Shown here: one piece after another, positions 1 to 10,639 of the stretch
How positions within the stretch are numbered: position 1 is the stretch's first letter
How the letters are laid out: each line of letters starts with the position of its first letter
From: Phytophthora hibernalis
Taxonomy: Eukaryota; Oomycota; Peronosporomycetes; Peronosporales; Peronosporaceae
Direction of reading: 5' to 3'
Assembly (NCBI GenBank): GCA_012656075.1
Contig: JAAKBF010000048.1
Location: 558,001 to 622,000, forward strand
DNA: 64,000 nt
Made by a program: the position numbers and the translations under genes
Notes under the pieces: model-generated
The model's input: the letters and a program-made list of their open reading frames with translations, nothing else
Told to the model about the DNA's origin: nothing
Databases searched by the model: none

Positions 1-173
1 AGGAATGTGGGAGCAATTTAATTAGTGCTTGTCATCTTGCTAAACAAGGGTATAATCACATTCAATCTCAGGATGGGGAATGTTTTATATTTCTTTAATA
101 AGAAAAGACATCTATTATTTGCTGCGGTGTAAAAGGGGGCAGTATACTATTTCCCTCTTCCAGGCAGATTAAG

Positions 174-3079
174 GTGCAAACCGTAAGCAAGAGCTTTACA
201 GAAACACAGAAAATTGCTTTGATGCAAAAGTGGCATCTTAGACTAGGCCACGTTCACAGGGCCAGACTATTAGCAATATTTTCTCGTAAGTTAGTTGAAG
301 GAATTCCTCATTTACCTCAGAATGAGCTAAAAGATATTCCTTTCTTCTGTGCGACTTGCGAAGTTGCAAACTCGACACGTATGTCATATAGAAATAAAAT
401 AGGGACACGGTCTAAGCACTTTGCACATGGACACTATGGGAAACGGTAACTATGGTGGATATGGTTATCAGTACACGTTAGCAATTGTGGACGATGCAAC
501 GTCGTACAAGTGGCTATTTGTGATGAGGTCTACAAAAGAAGTTTATAGTCATGTGGTTAACCTCATGCTGCTACTACAAAAACGGCATCACTATGAAATA
601 AAGAGGATAAGAAGTGATGGCGGTACAGAATTTGTCAATCAAAAGATGAGGACATTTCTGCAGTCGAAAGGTATCAGTTTTGAGAAATCAAATGTAGAAT
701 GTCAAGAAGAGAATGGGAGCGCGGAGCGCTGCCATCAGACATTAATGAGACAAGTAAGAAGTTCACTTCTAACAGTGGCTATGCCAGCACACTGGTGGCC
801 AGAGGCAATAAAATACGCCGTTGAAGTGTCGAATAGAATTCCAACTTCTAGGCTTGGAAACACTTCGCCCTACGAAGCATTACATGGTAAAAAGCCGGAT
901 GGCAATATACTTCAAATATGGGGAAGCGTATGTTATGCTCATATCCCAAATACGAAGAGAAAGGATAAGAAATTGAGCTCAAGAGGTTTAGAATGCAAGT
1001 TCCTCGGTCTTGCAAACGATTATAAGGGCTACAGATTGCTAGATACTGTCAACAATGTATTATTGGTAGCTCGAAGTGTTAAGTTTGATACAGTTGATCA
1101 GTCGGCTTTGATAGCCAGGTCGTTTCCAAACAGGAACCATGCGCTAACCTCTAAAGACAAGGAAGATATAAGAGCGTGCATAAGTGGCAAAGATAACCCG
1201 TCTAAAGTCCAAGTGTGGGGGCCGTGGGAGATGTGGGAGCTGATGTCACTCAGTGTGACGAGGATGAGAAGTCGGATGTGACGATTCGTCTTCTCAGGTT
1301 GCAGAAAGGTCAACTTCAACCGAAATGTTAATAGACACACAAAAGGATATTAGCTGTGTGGAACACCACGATAAGCCACGTGCATTGCGTAAGAGGCGAC
1401 GAAGCCCAAGACTAAGTGGATATGAAGTAACAATAAACCCAATTTTCGGGGTCACAGTTAGCAGGACTCGTATCCCAATTCCGAAATCACTAAAAGCGGC
1501 ATTAGCAGGGCCATACCGGGAATCATGGCTCGGTGCATTAGAAGTTGAGTATCAGGCCCTCTTAGAAAATAAGACATGTAAAATGGTTGATCTACCCAAA
1601 GGACGCAAGGCATTAGACTGTCACTGGGTTTTAGATGTAAAATATCATGCAGATGGATCTGTAGAACGATTTAAAGCGCGACTAGTGGTAATGGGAAATA
1701 CCCAGCGATTTGGAGTTGACTACGGCGAGATATTCTCACCGGTAGCCCGATATGAGTCATTGAGATTAGTGCTCGCAATTGCGGCAATAGAGGATTTCCA
1801 CATCCACCAAATGGATGTGTCAACTGCGTTTCTAAATGGGGAACTATTAGAGGAAATATATTGGTTCCACCCCTTGGATTTAGGCAACGTCATAATGGCA
1901 AAGTCTGTAAACTAATAAAGAGCCTATATGGACTAAAACAGGCGCCACGAATTTGGTATAGGGTGCTGCACACCTTTTTGGAGTCATTAGGTTTTCTCGA
2001 TGCAAAAAGGAATACTGTTTGTACAAGAAAAGTGGGAGGTTAATGGAGTAACCGACGTCGTCTTAATATGTGCATATGTTGATGACTTAACCATTGCTGG
2101 CTCAAGGCTATCAGCTGTAAATGAAATTAAGGCAAAGTTGTCAGAACGCTTTAAAATGAAGGACCTTGGAGAGGTCCATTATCTGTTGAAAATGGAGATC
2201 AGAAGAGATAGAGCTCGTAAGCAACTCAGCCTATCGCAACATAAGTATATTCTAGACTTGCTAGAAAAGTTTGATATGATGGACTGCTCAATAGTAGCTA
2301 CTCCTCAAGCAGCAAGTATTACATTAGAAAAAGAGACAAATCTCAGCGCTGAATCTATTGCAGCACAGCCGTATGACTACCGTGGACTGGTAGGCTCTCT
2401 CATGCATCTGGTTAGAGAAACTAGACCTGATATTGCAAATGCTGTAAGAGAATTAAGTAAATTCCTCTCTTGTTATAATAAGTCTCATTGAAGAGCTGCA
2501 CAGAGAGTACTTAAGTAGCTGAAAGGAACATCGATGTATGGGTTAGTATATGAAGGAACTAACAAAGAGGTAGTTTATGAACTATACACAGATGCGAGCT
2601 TCGCAAATGCTAATGAGGATCGTAAATCAGTTACTGGTTACGTGTGAATACTCGCTGATGCATGTGTCTCTTGGAAGAGTTGTAGACAAGATATGATCAG
2701 TTTGCACACAGCACAGGCTGAATTAGTTGCCGCAAGTGAGGGTGTAAAGGAAAGCGAATGGTTATGGCTGCTCTTAAGGGAACTAGGATGGCAACAAAAG
2801 CAGCCAATTTATTGTTGGTGCGACAATACAGCAGCAATAAGTATAGTTAAGAATCCTGCTAGTCATTCGTCGACTGAGCATATAGAGACGAAATACTTAT
2901 ATGCCCGTGAAGCATATGAAAGAGATCGTATCGACATTACGTACTGTAATACCAAAGATATGGCAGCAGATGCACTGACAAAGGCACTGCCCCAAGTACA
3001 ATTCTGCAAGCTACGAGAGCTCATGGGGGTGAGAAATCTTGAAGCCAACAACTGCAAAGGAAATACGCAGGCAAGCTAA
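174..3079 (+). pseudogene. copia pol polyprotein remnant (integrase, RT, RNase H)
   Basis: The open frames change at about 440, 1200, 1900 and 2030. Landmarks: the GAG-pre-integrase zinc-binding H/C motif at 174-440 (LGHVHRARLL, then CATCEVA); integrase core with DDATSYKW and the D-35-E type context RSDGGTEF and ENGSAE; reverse transcriptase with QMDVSTAFLNG (about 1810) and the catalytic box AYVDD (about 2075); RNase H with AELVAASEG, WCDNTAAIS and EHIETKYLY (2693-2960). Compared with the second copy, tryptophan and tyrosine codons became stops at 2489-2491 and 2516-2518, and a serine codon became a stop at 2644-2646. These are substitutions, not homopolymer slips, so the element is dead. 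Confidence 0.93.
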
Positions 3080-3555
3080 GTCTCACAACCCCTCCTCTTC
3101 GTAGACGACGTCGATAATGTGGCACTTCAAATCGTGTAAATAAACTAACTTAACACTTTCATTTGATTTGTAAGAGTTGCCCATCATAAGATAAGTTTAG
3201 GTACAATAAGACCGTCAGACAAGAGCTACGTTTTGCAGCCCCGATGGAAGTTATGCGAATAAGTCAACAAGTTTCTAGGACTGCATTGATAAGAGATCAC
3301 TACGTAAAACGTATAAGCCACTTTTTGATGAATACAGCTACAGGTGACATGAGTGTCGATTAAATGGGTCAAAATGGGTCAAAAAAGGTATGCCATTATA
3401 GTTTTTGCAGCCCCAGCTCTCCATATATGATAATGCTGGCGTTAAGCTAACTATATGTACATAAGACGTATGCAAAGAGATCCTATAGAGTAGATTTTGC
3501 TAGTTCGAAGCAAGTATCGCTTGAGCGTATCGGTTGTGCGTCTCTTTTGTGGGAG

Positions 3556-3802
3556 TGTTGTAGTTAAGGTTAAGTACCAACTTTTGGTAAACAAATCTGG
3601 TTTCTAATCTTAGTAAGAAACAGATGCCAATTGGTTAGAACTTGGTATTACTATTAGTTTACTGAGATGTTATTGAATGGCAACCAAGGCCAACAAAGGA
3701 AAAGAGGACCCAACCGGATGAAGAGCTGGGGACGGCACTCACTTTTGAATTTGCCGCTCCGGCTGACGGTTATTCATACATACAACTTGGGCCAAGACAA
3801 CA
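3556..3802 (+). repeat. 3' LTR of copia element 1
   Basis: Starts TGTTGTAGTT and ends ACAACA, so it has a 5-bp perfect terminal inverted repeat TGTTG/CAACA with TG...CA ends. Matches base by base, with scattered changes, the LTR at 51054-51297 on the other strand. The small open frame at 3667-3873 is inside this LTR and is not a gene. Confidence 0.9.
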
Positions 3803-3941
3803 ATAGTATACATCCACCCACTTACGTGACCACCATGTTGACTTCTGGTGCACATGTAGTTTTGTACACGTAAGTTACACTACAAACTGAAGTGTCGACC
3901 ACCGAATTCATCAGGTTAAAAATCAGATCGCAATCATCAAA

Positions 3942-5933
3942 ATGGAGCTGGAAGCTGCGCTCAAGGCGGACGCGCTCGCCGCCTTCTCCCGGTCGCTGGA
4001 GCAGGTTCTGGGCCCGGCCAGTCCGTCCCGTGGCAAAGTAGTCCTCGCAGTGGACGCGTCGCAGCTGGCCATCTTCGAGCTGCTCGCGTACGGCTCGGGC
4101 GGCAGCGATTTGTACGAGAAGCTCGGGGTTTCGCGTCTGCTGAGTGTCCAGCTACAGCGCGGCGATGCGACGCAGCTCCAGCGCCAACTGAACGTGTCCA
4201 AGGACCCACAGGCCAATCAGGAACAAGGCCAGGACGTGGCCGTGGTCGCGCCACCGCTGCCCGCGGTGGCCAAGCGACTGGCCGACGCGCTGCGGCCGCT
4301 GGAGCTCGTGTCGACGCGCCGCTGCGCCGTCCTGTGGCTACCAACGGCCACGTCCGACGTGACGCTGGAGATGGAGCGACAGGGAGTGGCTGGCTTCGTC
4401 CGCCAGGCCAATCTGGGGCTGGGTCTCATCCCGGTGGACCGCGGCGTGGCGGCGCTGTGTCACGACAGCGTTTTCGGAGAGCTGTACGTCAAGGGGGACA
4501 GTCGGGCCCTCACAGCTGTGGTCAGGAGTGTGCTGGCCGTGGAGAAACATACAGGACGCAGGCTCCTGGACGTCACTTGCCACGGGTTCTTCGCCCAACG
4601 AGTCAAGAAGATGCTCGAGTTGGCCCATAGACAGCAGCAGAAGATCAAGATGAGTCGCTCGGCTGGGTCTCAACCAGAACAGGCTGATGCAGCGACGGTT
4701 ATGGACAAGTTGGTGGTCATTGATCGGATGGAGGACCCGCTGTCGATGCTGCTGACACCCATGACGTACGAGGGACTGCTGGATGCACTCGTAGGGGTCA
4801 ACCACGGCGTCGTCACATACGAGAAGGAGGAAGATGCGGACGAAGGTGCGAGTGAACAAGAACGCAGTAGCACGAGCAGTAGAGAAGAACCAGAGCCGAC
4901 GCCCACGACGACGACGCAGAAAGTGGTGTTGAACCACATGGACGCGCTCTTTGACGAGATCCGAGATGTCAACTTCAATTTGGTCTCCAATCAACTGGTG
5001 GACGTTGCCAAGGACTTGGCTTTTGAGGTGCGTGGCAGCTCTGCGGGGTCTACTGCCGATTTACCCAAAGATAGTCAGGCTGCGTTCCAGAAAGTCAAGG
5101 CTTTGCTGGCGAAGGCTCCGCATCTGGTCAAGAAAAAGCGGTCGCTGGCGCACCACTTGCAGCTTGTGCAGCGTATCCGCGAGCTGAGTACACAGTTAGC
5201 GCTGCGTGGATGTGTGGAAACCGAGATGACCATCATGAGTGCTGGGCCAAGGTCATCGTCCGCTGCAGCCAAAGATGTGGACCGCTTTTTGGAGGAGGCG
5301 ATTCTGCGTGAGCCACCTCTCAACCTCTACGACGTGATCAAGCTGCTGTGTCTCTGCTCTCTTGTTCGTGGTGGACTCAAGCCAGACACTCTCGCCTGGT
5401 ATCGTCAACAGCTCTGTCATACATATGGACATCAGATCTTGCCGCTACTTGTGCAACTGGAGAAAATGGATCTGCTGTCTGTGGAGAACCGGTTTGACTT
5501 CCCGAAAATGCGAAAGCAGCTCCTACTGATGAGGGGTGCGCTGGATGACGAGAGCACCAGACACCCATCAGACATCCATTTCATGTTTCCTTACACGGGC
5601 TACGCGCCAATGAGTATTCGCCTGCTGCAAGAATCACTTGGCATGAAGTACAAGACACTTGCAAAGGACCCGACGTCGTCATTGCTGAGCATAGGAAGTG
5701 GAAACGGGAACAATTCTAGCAGCCATCACAGTATGTCGGCTGAAGAGTCTTCGAGCCTCGACAATGCAAACGGTGGAAAGCGTACCAACGTCCTGGTATA
5801 CTACGTTGGTGGCGTGACAGTCGCAGAGCTCACAGCCTTCCGGTTCCTGAACCAAAAGCAGAGCAAGTACACTTTCTTTGTCGCGGCCACCTCCATTTGC
5901 AACGGCAGTCGTCTCCTGCGTGCCATCTACTAA
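3942..5933 (+). CDS. VPS33: Vacuolar sorting protein 33 (Sec1/Munc18 family)
   Basis: A 663-residue intronless frame without any break. VPS33 is the SM-family subunit of the HOPS and CORVET complexes. It binds SNARE bundles and promotes fusion at endosomes and vacuoles. Family signatures seen: VIDRMEDPLSMLLTPMTYEG near residue 255, FDEIRDVNFNLV near 335, the helical stretch with RFDFPKMRKQLLLM near 510, and the closing GGVTVAELTAFRFL with FFVAATSI near 625-655. This combination fits VPS33 better than SLY1, VPS45 or Munc18. Length is slightly above the usual 600-620 because of an acidic Ser/Thr/Pro linker at about 296-327 and a Ser-rich loop at about 585-610. The ATG sits 12 bases after an ATCATCAAA leader. 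It converges on the peroxidase gene at 6010, with only 76 bases between the stops. Confidence 0.93.
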   Translation: MELEAALKADALAAFSRSLEQVLGPASPSRGKVVLAVDASQLAIFELLAYGSGGSDLYEKLGVSRLLSVQLQRGDATQLQRQLNVSKDPQANQEQGQDVAVVAPPLPAVAKRLADALRPLELVSTRRCAVLWLPTATSDVTLEMERQGVAGFVRQANLGLGLIPVDRGVAALCHDSVFGELYVKGDSRALTAVVRSVLAVEKHTGRRLLDVTCHGFFAQRVKKMLELAHRQQQKIKMSRSAGSQPEQADAATVMDKLVVIDRMEDPLSMLLTPMTYEGLLDALVGVNHGVVTYEKEEDADEGASEQERSSTSSREEPEPTPTTTTQKVVLNHMDALFDEIRDVNFNLVSNQLVDVAKDLAFEVRGSSAGSTADLPKDSQAAFQKVKALLAKAPHLVKKKRSLAHHLQLVQRIRELSTQLALRGCVETEMTIMSAGPRSSSAAAKDVDRFLEEAILREPPLNLYDVIKLLCLCSLVRGGLKPDTLAWYRQQLCHTYGHQILPLLVQLEKMDLLSVENRFDFPKMRKQLLLMRGALDDESTRHPSDIHFMFPYTGYAPMSIRLLQESLGMKYKTLAKDPTSSLLSIGSGNGNNSSSHHSMSAEESSSLDNANGGKRTNVLVYYVGGVTVAELTAFRFLNQKQSKYTFFVAATSICNGSRLLRAIY

Positions 5934-6009
5934 GCAGACCCCAAGCGAGGCTAGAGAAATGTAAGTCATGCAATTTTTTTGTTTTATCTGTTTATACCGC
6001 TGTCGTTTC

Positions 6010-6825
6010 TTAGACTAGCACCGGGCTCAGCACAGCAAGAACCTTGAGCTGCAGCGTGAGCCATAGACACCAGAAGAGTGTGACCGGTGTCTTCGGCCTT
6101 TTGTAGTCGTCTGGGATCCGTTCGTCGACCAAGAAAGAGTTTGCACGATTTACCGAGATACTGGTCGTTGTACCATCTCCCATTACCAGAAGCATGACGG
6201 CCGGCTCAGAGTAAGACGTCAAAATCCTCTCGATCGTGAATTCCTCCTCAAACTTTGGAGTAATCGCAGCGCTTTCTTCTTCGCGCTCTCGACGATACGC
6301 AGCAAGTGTCATTTTGGTAAGATGTTCGTCCTTGTTGCCACGGGAAAGCAGATTGTTGGACAATGTGGAGTTCACGTTGGAGGGATCTCTTCCGCTGTAC
6401 GCGTCGTCATGGACAAGTGAGGCATCGTGCTCGAGATGGTTGTGCACCCCCATATCAGCGAGGGTGAACTCAGCTGGTAACGAGCCCACCAGAAGCTCCG
6501 CAAGCGAAGTGTCGAGGTTGTAGACGCCCACGAGAGCTCGCTGAAGCAGTCTTGGTGTGATTTCCTTGCCATTGCGAGGAAGGTATCCGTGGTTCGCCAG
6601 AGTGTTGAGTGCTGGACACGGACTGCGATGGTACTTGGCCGCACTGTCCTGGAATCCGGACACCTCATCACCCGAAGGTCGATCGTACGCGTGGTCTCCT
6701 GTAAGATCCAAACGATTCGATGCGACCAGCACCGGCCGGTTCATGTAGAGCAACACGTTGAGCACCAGCGCGATTGGTATCGACACCAAAATGATGAATA
6801 CGGGATTGACGACTCGCTTGACCAT
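6010..6825 (-). CDS. Heme-thiolate peroxidase / unspecific peroxygenase-like, copy 1
   Basis: A 271-residue intact frame of the Peroxidase_2 (chloroperoxidase, UPO) family. These enzymes use a cysteine-ligated heme and hydrogen peroxide for oxygen transfer or halogenation. Seen: an N-terminal hydrophobic anchor or signal (about residues 6-28), the proximal loop RSPCPALNTLANHG whose Cys is the heme ligand, then FTLADMGVHNHLEHDASL with the EHD catalytic acid motif of short-type enzymes, and the conserved ending SFLVDERIPDDYKRP. A second hydrophobic stretch sits at the C terminus. Two paralogs lie at 7030-7826 and 9824-10589. Whether the N terminus is cleaved or stays as a membrane anchor cannot be decided here. 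Confidence 0.88.
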   Translation of the reverse strand: MVKRVVNPVFIILVSIPIALVLNVLLYMNRPVLVASNRLDLTGDHAYDRPSGDEVSGFQDSAAKYHRSPCPALNTLANHGYLPRNGKEITPRLLQRALVGVYNLDTSLAELLVGSLPAEFTLADMGVHNHLEHDASLVHDDAYSGRDPSNVNSTLSNNLLSRGNKDEHLTKMTLAAYRREREEESAAITPKFEEEFTIERILTSYSEPAVMLLVMGDGTTTSISVNRANSFLVDERIPDDYKRPKTPVTLFWCLWLTLQLKVLAVLSPVLV

Positions 6826-7029
6826 TACAACGGGAAATGAGACTTGAACTGTAAAGCTGCAGGCAAACGACTCGAGTGAGCTAAGGACGTGGTTCTTCAG
6901 GGTTGAATACAGCCAAGATGAGATCTGACAGCTAGATGGATATTTTCAATTTTCCTGGACACAATCAAAGCTTGCGACGCACACTACATGTACCTCGGAT
7001 ATGCAACATGATACCTTTGCGAGGGAACA

Positions 7030-7826
7030 TTAGCCCAACCAAGCTCGTAGTTTGAGTTCTGCGATGGCAAGAAGTACACTGGTAATGGTTATCGGCGCCT
7101 CAGACGGACGGAAGTCGGCGGGGATTCGCTCGTCCACCAGGAACGACCAAGCATGCTCCACTGAAATCGTGGCGCTGGTATAGTCACCCAAGCCCTGCAG
7201 CACGAATGACGCCTCTCCGTTGGCCACAAAGCTCGCCAGTGCACTCATGCTGTACTCCGAATTGTCTCGAGCGCTCTCAATCTCTCGACGACGCCGGAAG
7301 CGAGCCACCGTGTGTTTGGTAAGGACCCGACCACGTTGGTCTCCGATATCTTCTGCACTTGAGACTAACGCGTTCACGAGGGTCTCGTTGGCTTTGAAAG
7401 GTGGCGTCTCAAAGAACGAGTCCACGTGGACCAGCGAAGCATCGTGGTCGATAAAGTTGAGGTCGGCGAGCGTGAACTTGGATGGTATCACACGGAAAAT
7501 GACGTCCAGCAGCTTCTTGTCGAAGTTGTAAACCTTCATGATCCCTTCACCCAGAATCTCGGGGTGATACCTTTCCCGTCACGAGGGATGTGTCCGTGGT
7601 TTGCCAACGTGTTAAGTGCCGGACACGGACTGCGGAAGTACGCAACCGAGTTGTTTCCTGGCAGCCCTGAGACCTCCTTGTCAGGAGGTCGAAAGTACTC
7701 GTGCGGCCCCGTCGTTAGTGATGGTAGAGCTGGTAAATTGATCGACTTGTCGACCACAAACAGCGAGTTGAGAGCAATCGCGATCGCTCCACACGTCAAT
7801 GCAATCGACAGCGAGGTGGTTGTCAT
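7030..7826 (-). CDS. Heme-thiolate peroxidase-like, copy 2 (one-base frame break, altered catalytic motif)
   Basis: Paralog of the gene at 6010. The start at 7826 is chosen because the first hydrophobic segment (ALTCGAIAIALNSLFVV) follows it; an upstream ATG at 7928 would add a basic leader. The heme loop FRSPCPALNTLANHGHIPRDG is intact. The frame breaks at the GGGG run 7561-7564. Adding one base there makes 266 codons (265 residues) and joins the two halves at the position where the paralogs read ITP then the helix before VYNFD. The acid motif reads IDHDASL where both neighbours have EHDASL, so the presumed catalytic Glu is Asp here. The ending SFLVDERIPADFRPSEAPI is conserved. The break is probably a sequencing slip but could be a real lesion. 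Confidence 0.8.
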
Positions 7827-8061
7827 TGCAGTTGATCGAGATGTTAAACGGATGGAGCGAATTCGACAATGCGCCAAGGCACGAGTTACCATCCCGAGTA
7901 TCGATCGAATGCAGCCCACGGATGGCACTAGCGGTGGAATGCGAGGACTACCCTCGAAAGAGAGCTATGATATTCGCTGTTCATGGATTGTATTCGATTA
8001 GATTAAGGAAAGTGGACTCACGACACACACTGCTTTAAGAGTATCGAGCTGCTACCGTAGT

Positions 8062-9644
8062 CTAGCCTGCTCGTTGAACCTTGACAATCAGTGGGCCCTT
8101 CACCTGCAGCAGCGACGCTACGTCGTACGTATAGCTCTTTGGGTTCTCCTTGGTTGTGAAGTGGTATTTGCTGAGCATGTAGGCCGTGACGGTCTTCATC
8201 TCCAGCATTGCAAAGCGCATGCCTAGACACGTACGCGGTCCGGCGTGGAAGGACACGAACTGGAAGGCCGACACGGGGCGGATGGCTAGCTCGCCAGTCC
8301 ACGGATCCTCCATGAGCCATCGCTCCGGCTTGAACTTGGAAGCGTCTCGGCCCCACACGCTCTTCATCCTGCCCAATGAGTATGACGGAATGTAGACGCG
8401 GGTTCCCTTTTTCACGAACGTGCCGTCCACTAATGTCGTATCTTGGTTCGCCTCTTTCGCGTTAAGCGGGACAAGCGGGTTCAGCCGCAGGTTCTCACGC
8501 AGCACGGCGTCCAGGTACACGAGGTTCTCCACGTCCTCCATGGTGGGCACGTAGTTGGGGTCGCTAAACAGCCTGGGCAGCTTCTCGCGCAGCTCCTGCC
8601 GCATCTTGGTCTCAACCTTCGGGTTTCGGTTGAGCATGATGATGAGCCACGACATGGACCAGGCCGTCGTGTCCTTGCCGGCCAGCAGCACCATGACCGC
8701 AATGTCGCGCAGGAAGCTGGCATCCAGCGGACTGTCTCCGGCCTCCTTCTGTTCGTCGTGGGCGTCCAGAAACAGCGACACGACGTCTTTAGTCGAGCGC
8801 AGCGGGCGCGCGGCCGCCGCGTCCGGGTTGAACTTCCTCTCCATGTTCTTGTTGATAATAGTGAACACCATCTTGTTCAAGATCGCGATCTCTTTGCCAT
8901 TTCCTTCTCTCCACCAATCTTCAGCGCGCGCTTGAGTTTCCAGAGCCAATCGGGCGAGTGGAAGCGCATCTCGAGGTGGTGCACGATCTTGCCTATGGCT
9001 TCCATGAACTCTGAGTGCTCTCCGCCTTCCAGTGCGTTGGCCTGCAGTCCGAACGAAATGTCGGTGAACACATCAAAGGAAAAGCGGTGCATAACGTCGG
9101 CAAAGTCTATGGGGACACCTGTCCGTGCTGCGTCGTTGAGCTTGCGTCCCAATACGAGCGTGTAGTCGTGCACGCACTGGGTGATCGTCTCTCGGAACGC
9201 GCGCATAGTGAAGAGGCGGCTGAGCATCTTGCGCTGCGTCAGCCACTGCGGTCCGTCCACGGCCACGATGCCGCCGCCCGCCACGTCGCGAAGGATGTCG
9301 TTCATGCGCGTGCCTTTGTCGAACACGTCGAACTGCGTCTTGAGCACGTCTTCAAACAACTCGACGCTGCTGACCACCACGAGCGGCGGCGCACCCAGCA
9401 CTTGCAGCCGCCACGTGCGTCCGCCGAACGCCTTGCACTGCTCAGCCAGCCAGTCGTGCAGTCGCGGCAGCTCCAGACTCATCAGGTCCAGCGTGTTGCC
9501 CAGCATCGGCAGCGTGGACGCCGGCGCCGGCAGGCGGCGGATGGCGCGCTGTCGCTCATCTGGTACTAGAAGGTACACGAGAACGGCGGCTGCTGTGGCA
9601 GCAGGCAGTGCAACCCACAAAGACGAAGACGACGACTTCTCCAT
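8062..9644 (-). CDS. Cytochrome P450 monooxygenase
   Basis: Microsomal-type P450 of 527 residues if one missing base is restored in the short A run (plus-strand T run) near 8891-8895, where the N- and C-terminal halves switch frame inside MAKEIAIL. Seen: N-terminal anchor (WVALPAATAAAVLVYLLV), Pro-rich hinge, helix C WLTQRKMLSRLF, I-helix AGKDTTAWSMSW with the oxygen-activating Asp-Thr pair, ExxR motif ENLR, FKPERW, and heme loop FHAGPRTCLGMRFA with the ligand Cys. The pattern resembles the CYP4/CYP86 clan typical of oomycete P450s; substrate unknown, fatty acid or sterol-like possible. The start at 9644 precedes the anchor; 9674 is an alternative. It is divergent from the peroxidase at 9824 with 179 bases between starts. 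Confidence 0.9.
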
Positions 9645-9823
9645 TTCAGAGCAAGTACGAAAGTGAGCGGCCATTGACGATGTCGGATTGCAAACCTGCG
9701 GAAACCGATTCGATTTCGAAAGGGCTGCGTCTCTTTGTCTCATGGAAGTGTTTCCACCAATGAGAAGATACTTCAATTTGAGTAAACGACGTAATGTAGC
9801 CACTTGACGATCCTATTCCGACG
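9645..9823. promoter_or_regulatory. Shared intergenic region of P450 and peroxidase copy 3
   Basis: Only 179 bases separate the two divergent start codons, so both promoters must lie here or reach into the partner gene. No specific motif could be assigned by eye. Joint control is an inference. Confidence 0.35.
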
Positions 9824-10589
9824 ATGCTGGCCCGGATGCTCATGTTCTCGGCCTTCGCGTCCTCCTCCCCATGCGCGTCTCTTCCTCTTTAGCCGATGCG
9901 GCAGTGAACCACAACTACTTTCGACCGTCAGGCGTTGATGTCTCCGGGTTCCCTCCGCCCAATGCGGCCGCCAACCACCGCAGTCCGTGTCCGGCGCTCA
10001 ACTCACTGGCCAATCATGGATATCTGCCACGCGACGGCAAATTGCTGACCCCGACGCTGGTGCGCGACGCCGTCGTCACCGTCTTCAACCTGGACGAGAC
10101 GCTGGCCGAGCGCCTCACGCAGCCGCTTCCCCAGAAGTTCACACTGGCGGATCTGAGCGTCCACGGGTTCATTGAGCACGACGCGTCACTGGTGCACGAC
10201 GACACGCACTACAAGAGGGACCCGGCGCAGATTAACGCCACGCTGGCTAGTGAATTGCTCGCTGAAAAAGACACGTTGAATAAACATTCCATGGCCGCGG
10301 CAAGACGACTACGAGAGGCTCAGTGCAAGAGGGAGAACCCGGCGTACGCGTTCCCGCTGAAGGCTCAAGCGGCGGCCTACGGCGAGTCGACGCTGCTGCT
10401 GATCGCCATGGGCGACTACGACTCGGAGACGATCTCGGCTCGCCACGCCACGTCCTTTTGGTGGATGAAAAGATCCCGGACGACTTCCGACGCAGCGAAA
10501 AGCCCATTTCGACCGCCACGGCCTTCTACTTGGCGGCGCAGATTAAGTTACTGGCGTCGCTTGGGTGGGGAGCTGCGGAAACGCAGTGA
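9824..10589 (+). CDS. Heme-thiolate peroxidase-like, copy 3 (two one-base frame breaks)
   Basis: Third paralog. The start ATG at 9824 gives a short hydrophobic leader (MLARMLMFSAFASSS); the frame then breaks at CCCC 9867-9870 and again at TTTT 10457-10460. Restoring one base at each run gives 256 codons (255 residues) and a colinear protein ending SFLVDEKIPDDFRRSEKP, as in copy 1. Heme loop HRSPCPALNSLANHGYLPRDG and catalytic GFIEHDASLVHDD are intact. Leader length and weak hydrophobicity differ from copies 1 and 2. Converges on the broken thioesterase at 10640. Confidence 0.85.
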
Positions 10590-10639
10590 GAGAGCTGGGG
10601 GCTTACTGGACGAGGTGCGGTGTTTCACGCAGTGGCATT

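Larger units (their letters stand above)
1..3802 (+). mobile_element. Ty1/copia LTR retrotransposon, 5' part outside window, decayed
   Basis: Seen: pol fragments in the order GAG-pre-integrase, integrase, reverse transcriptase, RNase H (the copia order), followed by one LTR at 3556-3802 preceded by a purine-rich tract ending at 3555. The 5' LTR, gag and protease lie left of the window. The element is about 90% alike, by eye, to the minus-strand copy at 45758-51297, so both belong to one family. Several frameshifts and nonsense codons make it inactive. Bases 3803-3807 may be one copy of the target duplication; the partner is outside the window. Confidence 0.95.

Noticed and set aside
3667..3873. 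68-codon open frame
   Set aside because: Lies in the copia LTR and recurs in the LTR of the second copy (50989-51189); not a gene.
8443..9569. Long plus-strand open frames opposite the P450 gene
   Set aside because: Shadows of a GC-rich coding strand; the minus strand carries all P450 motifs.
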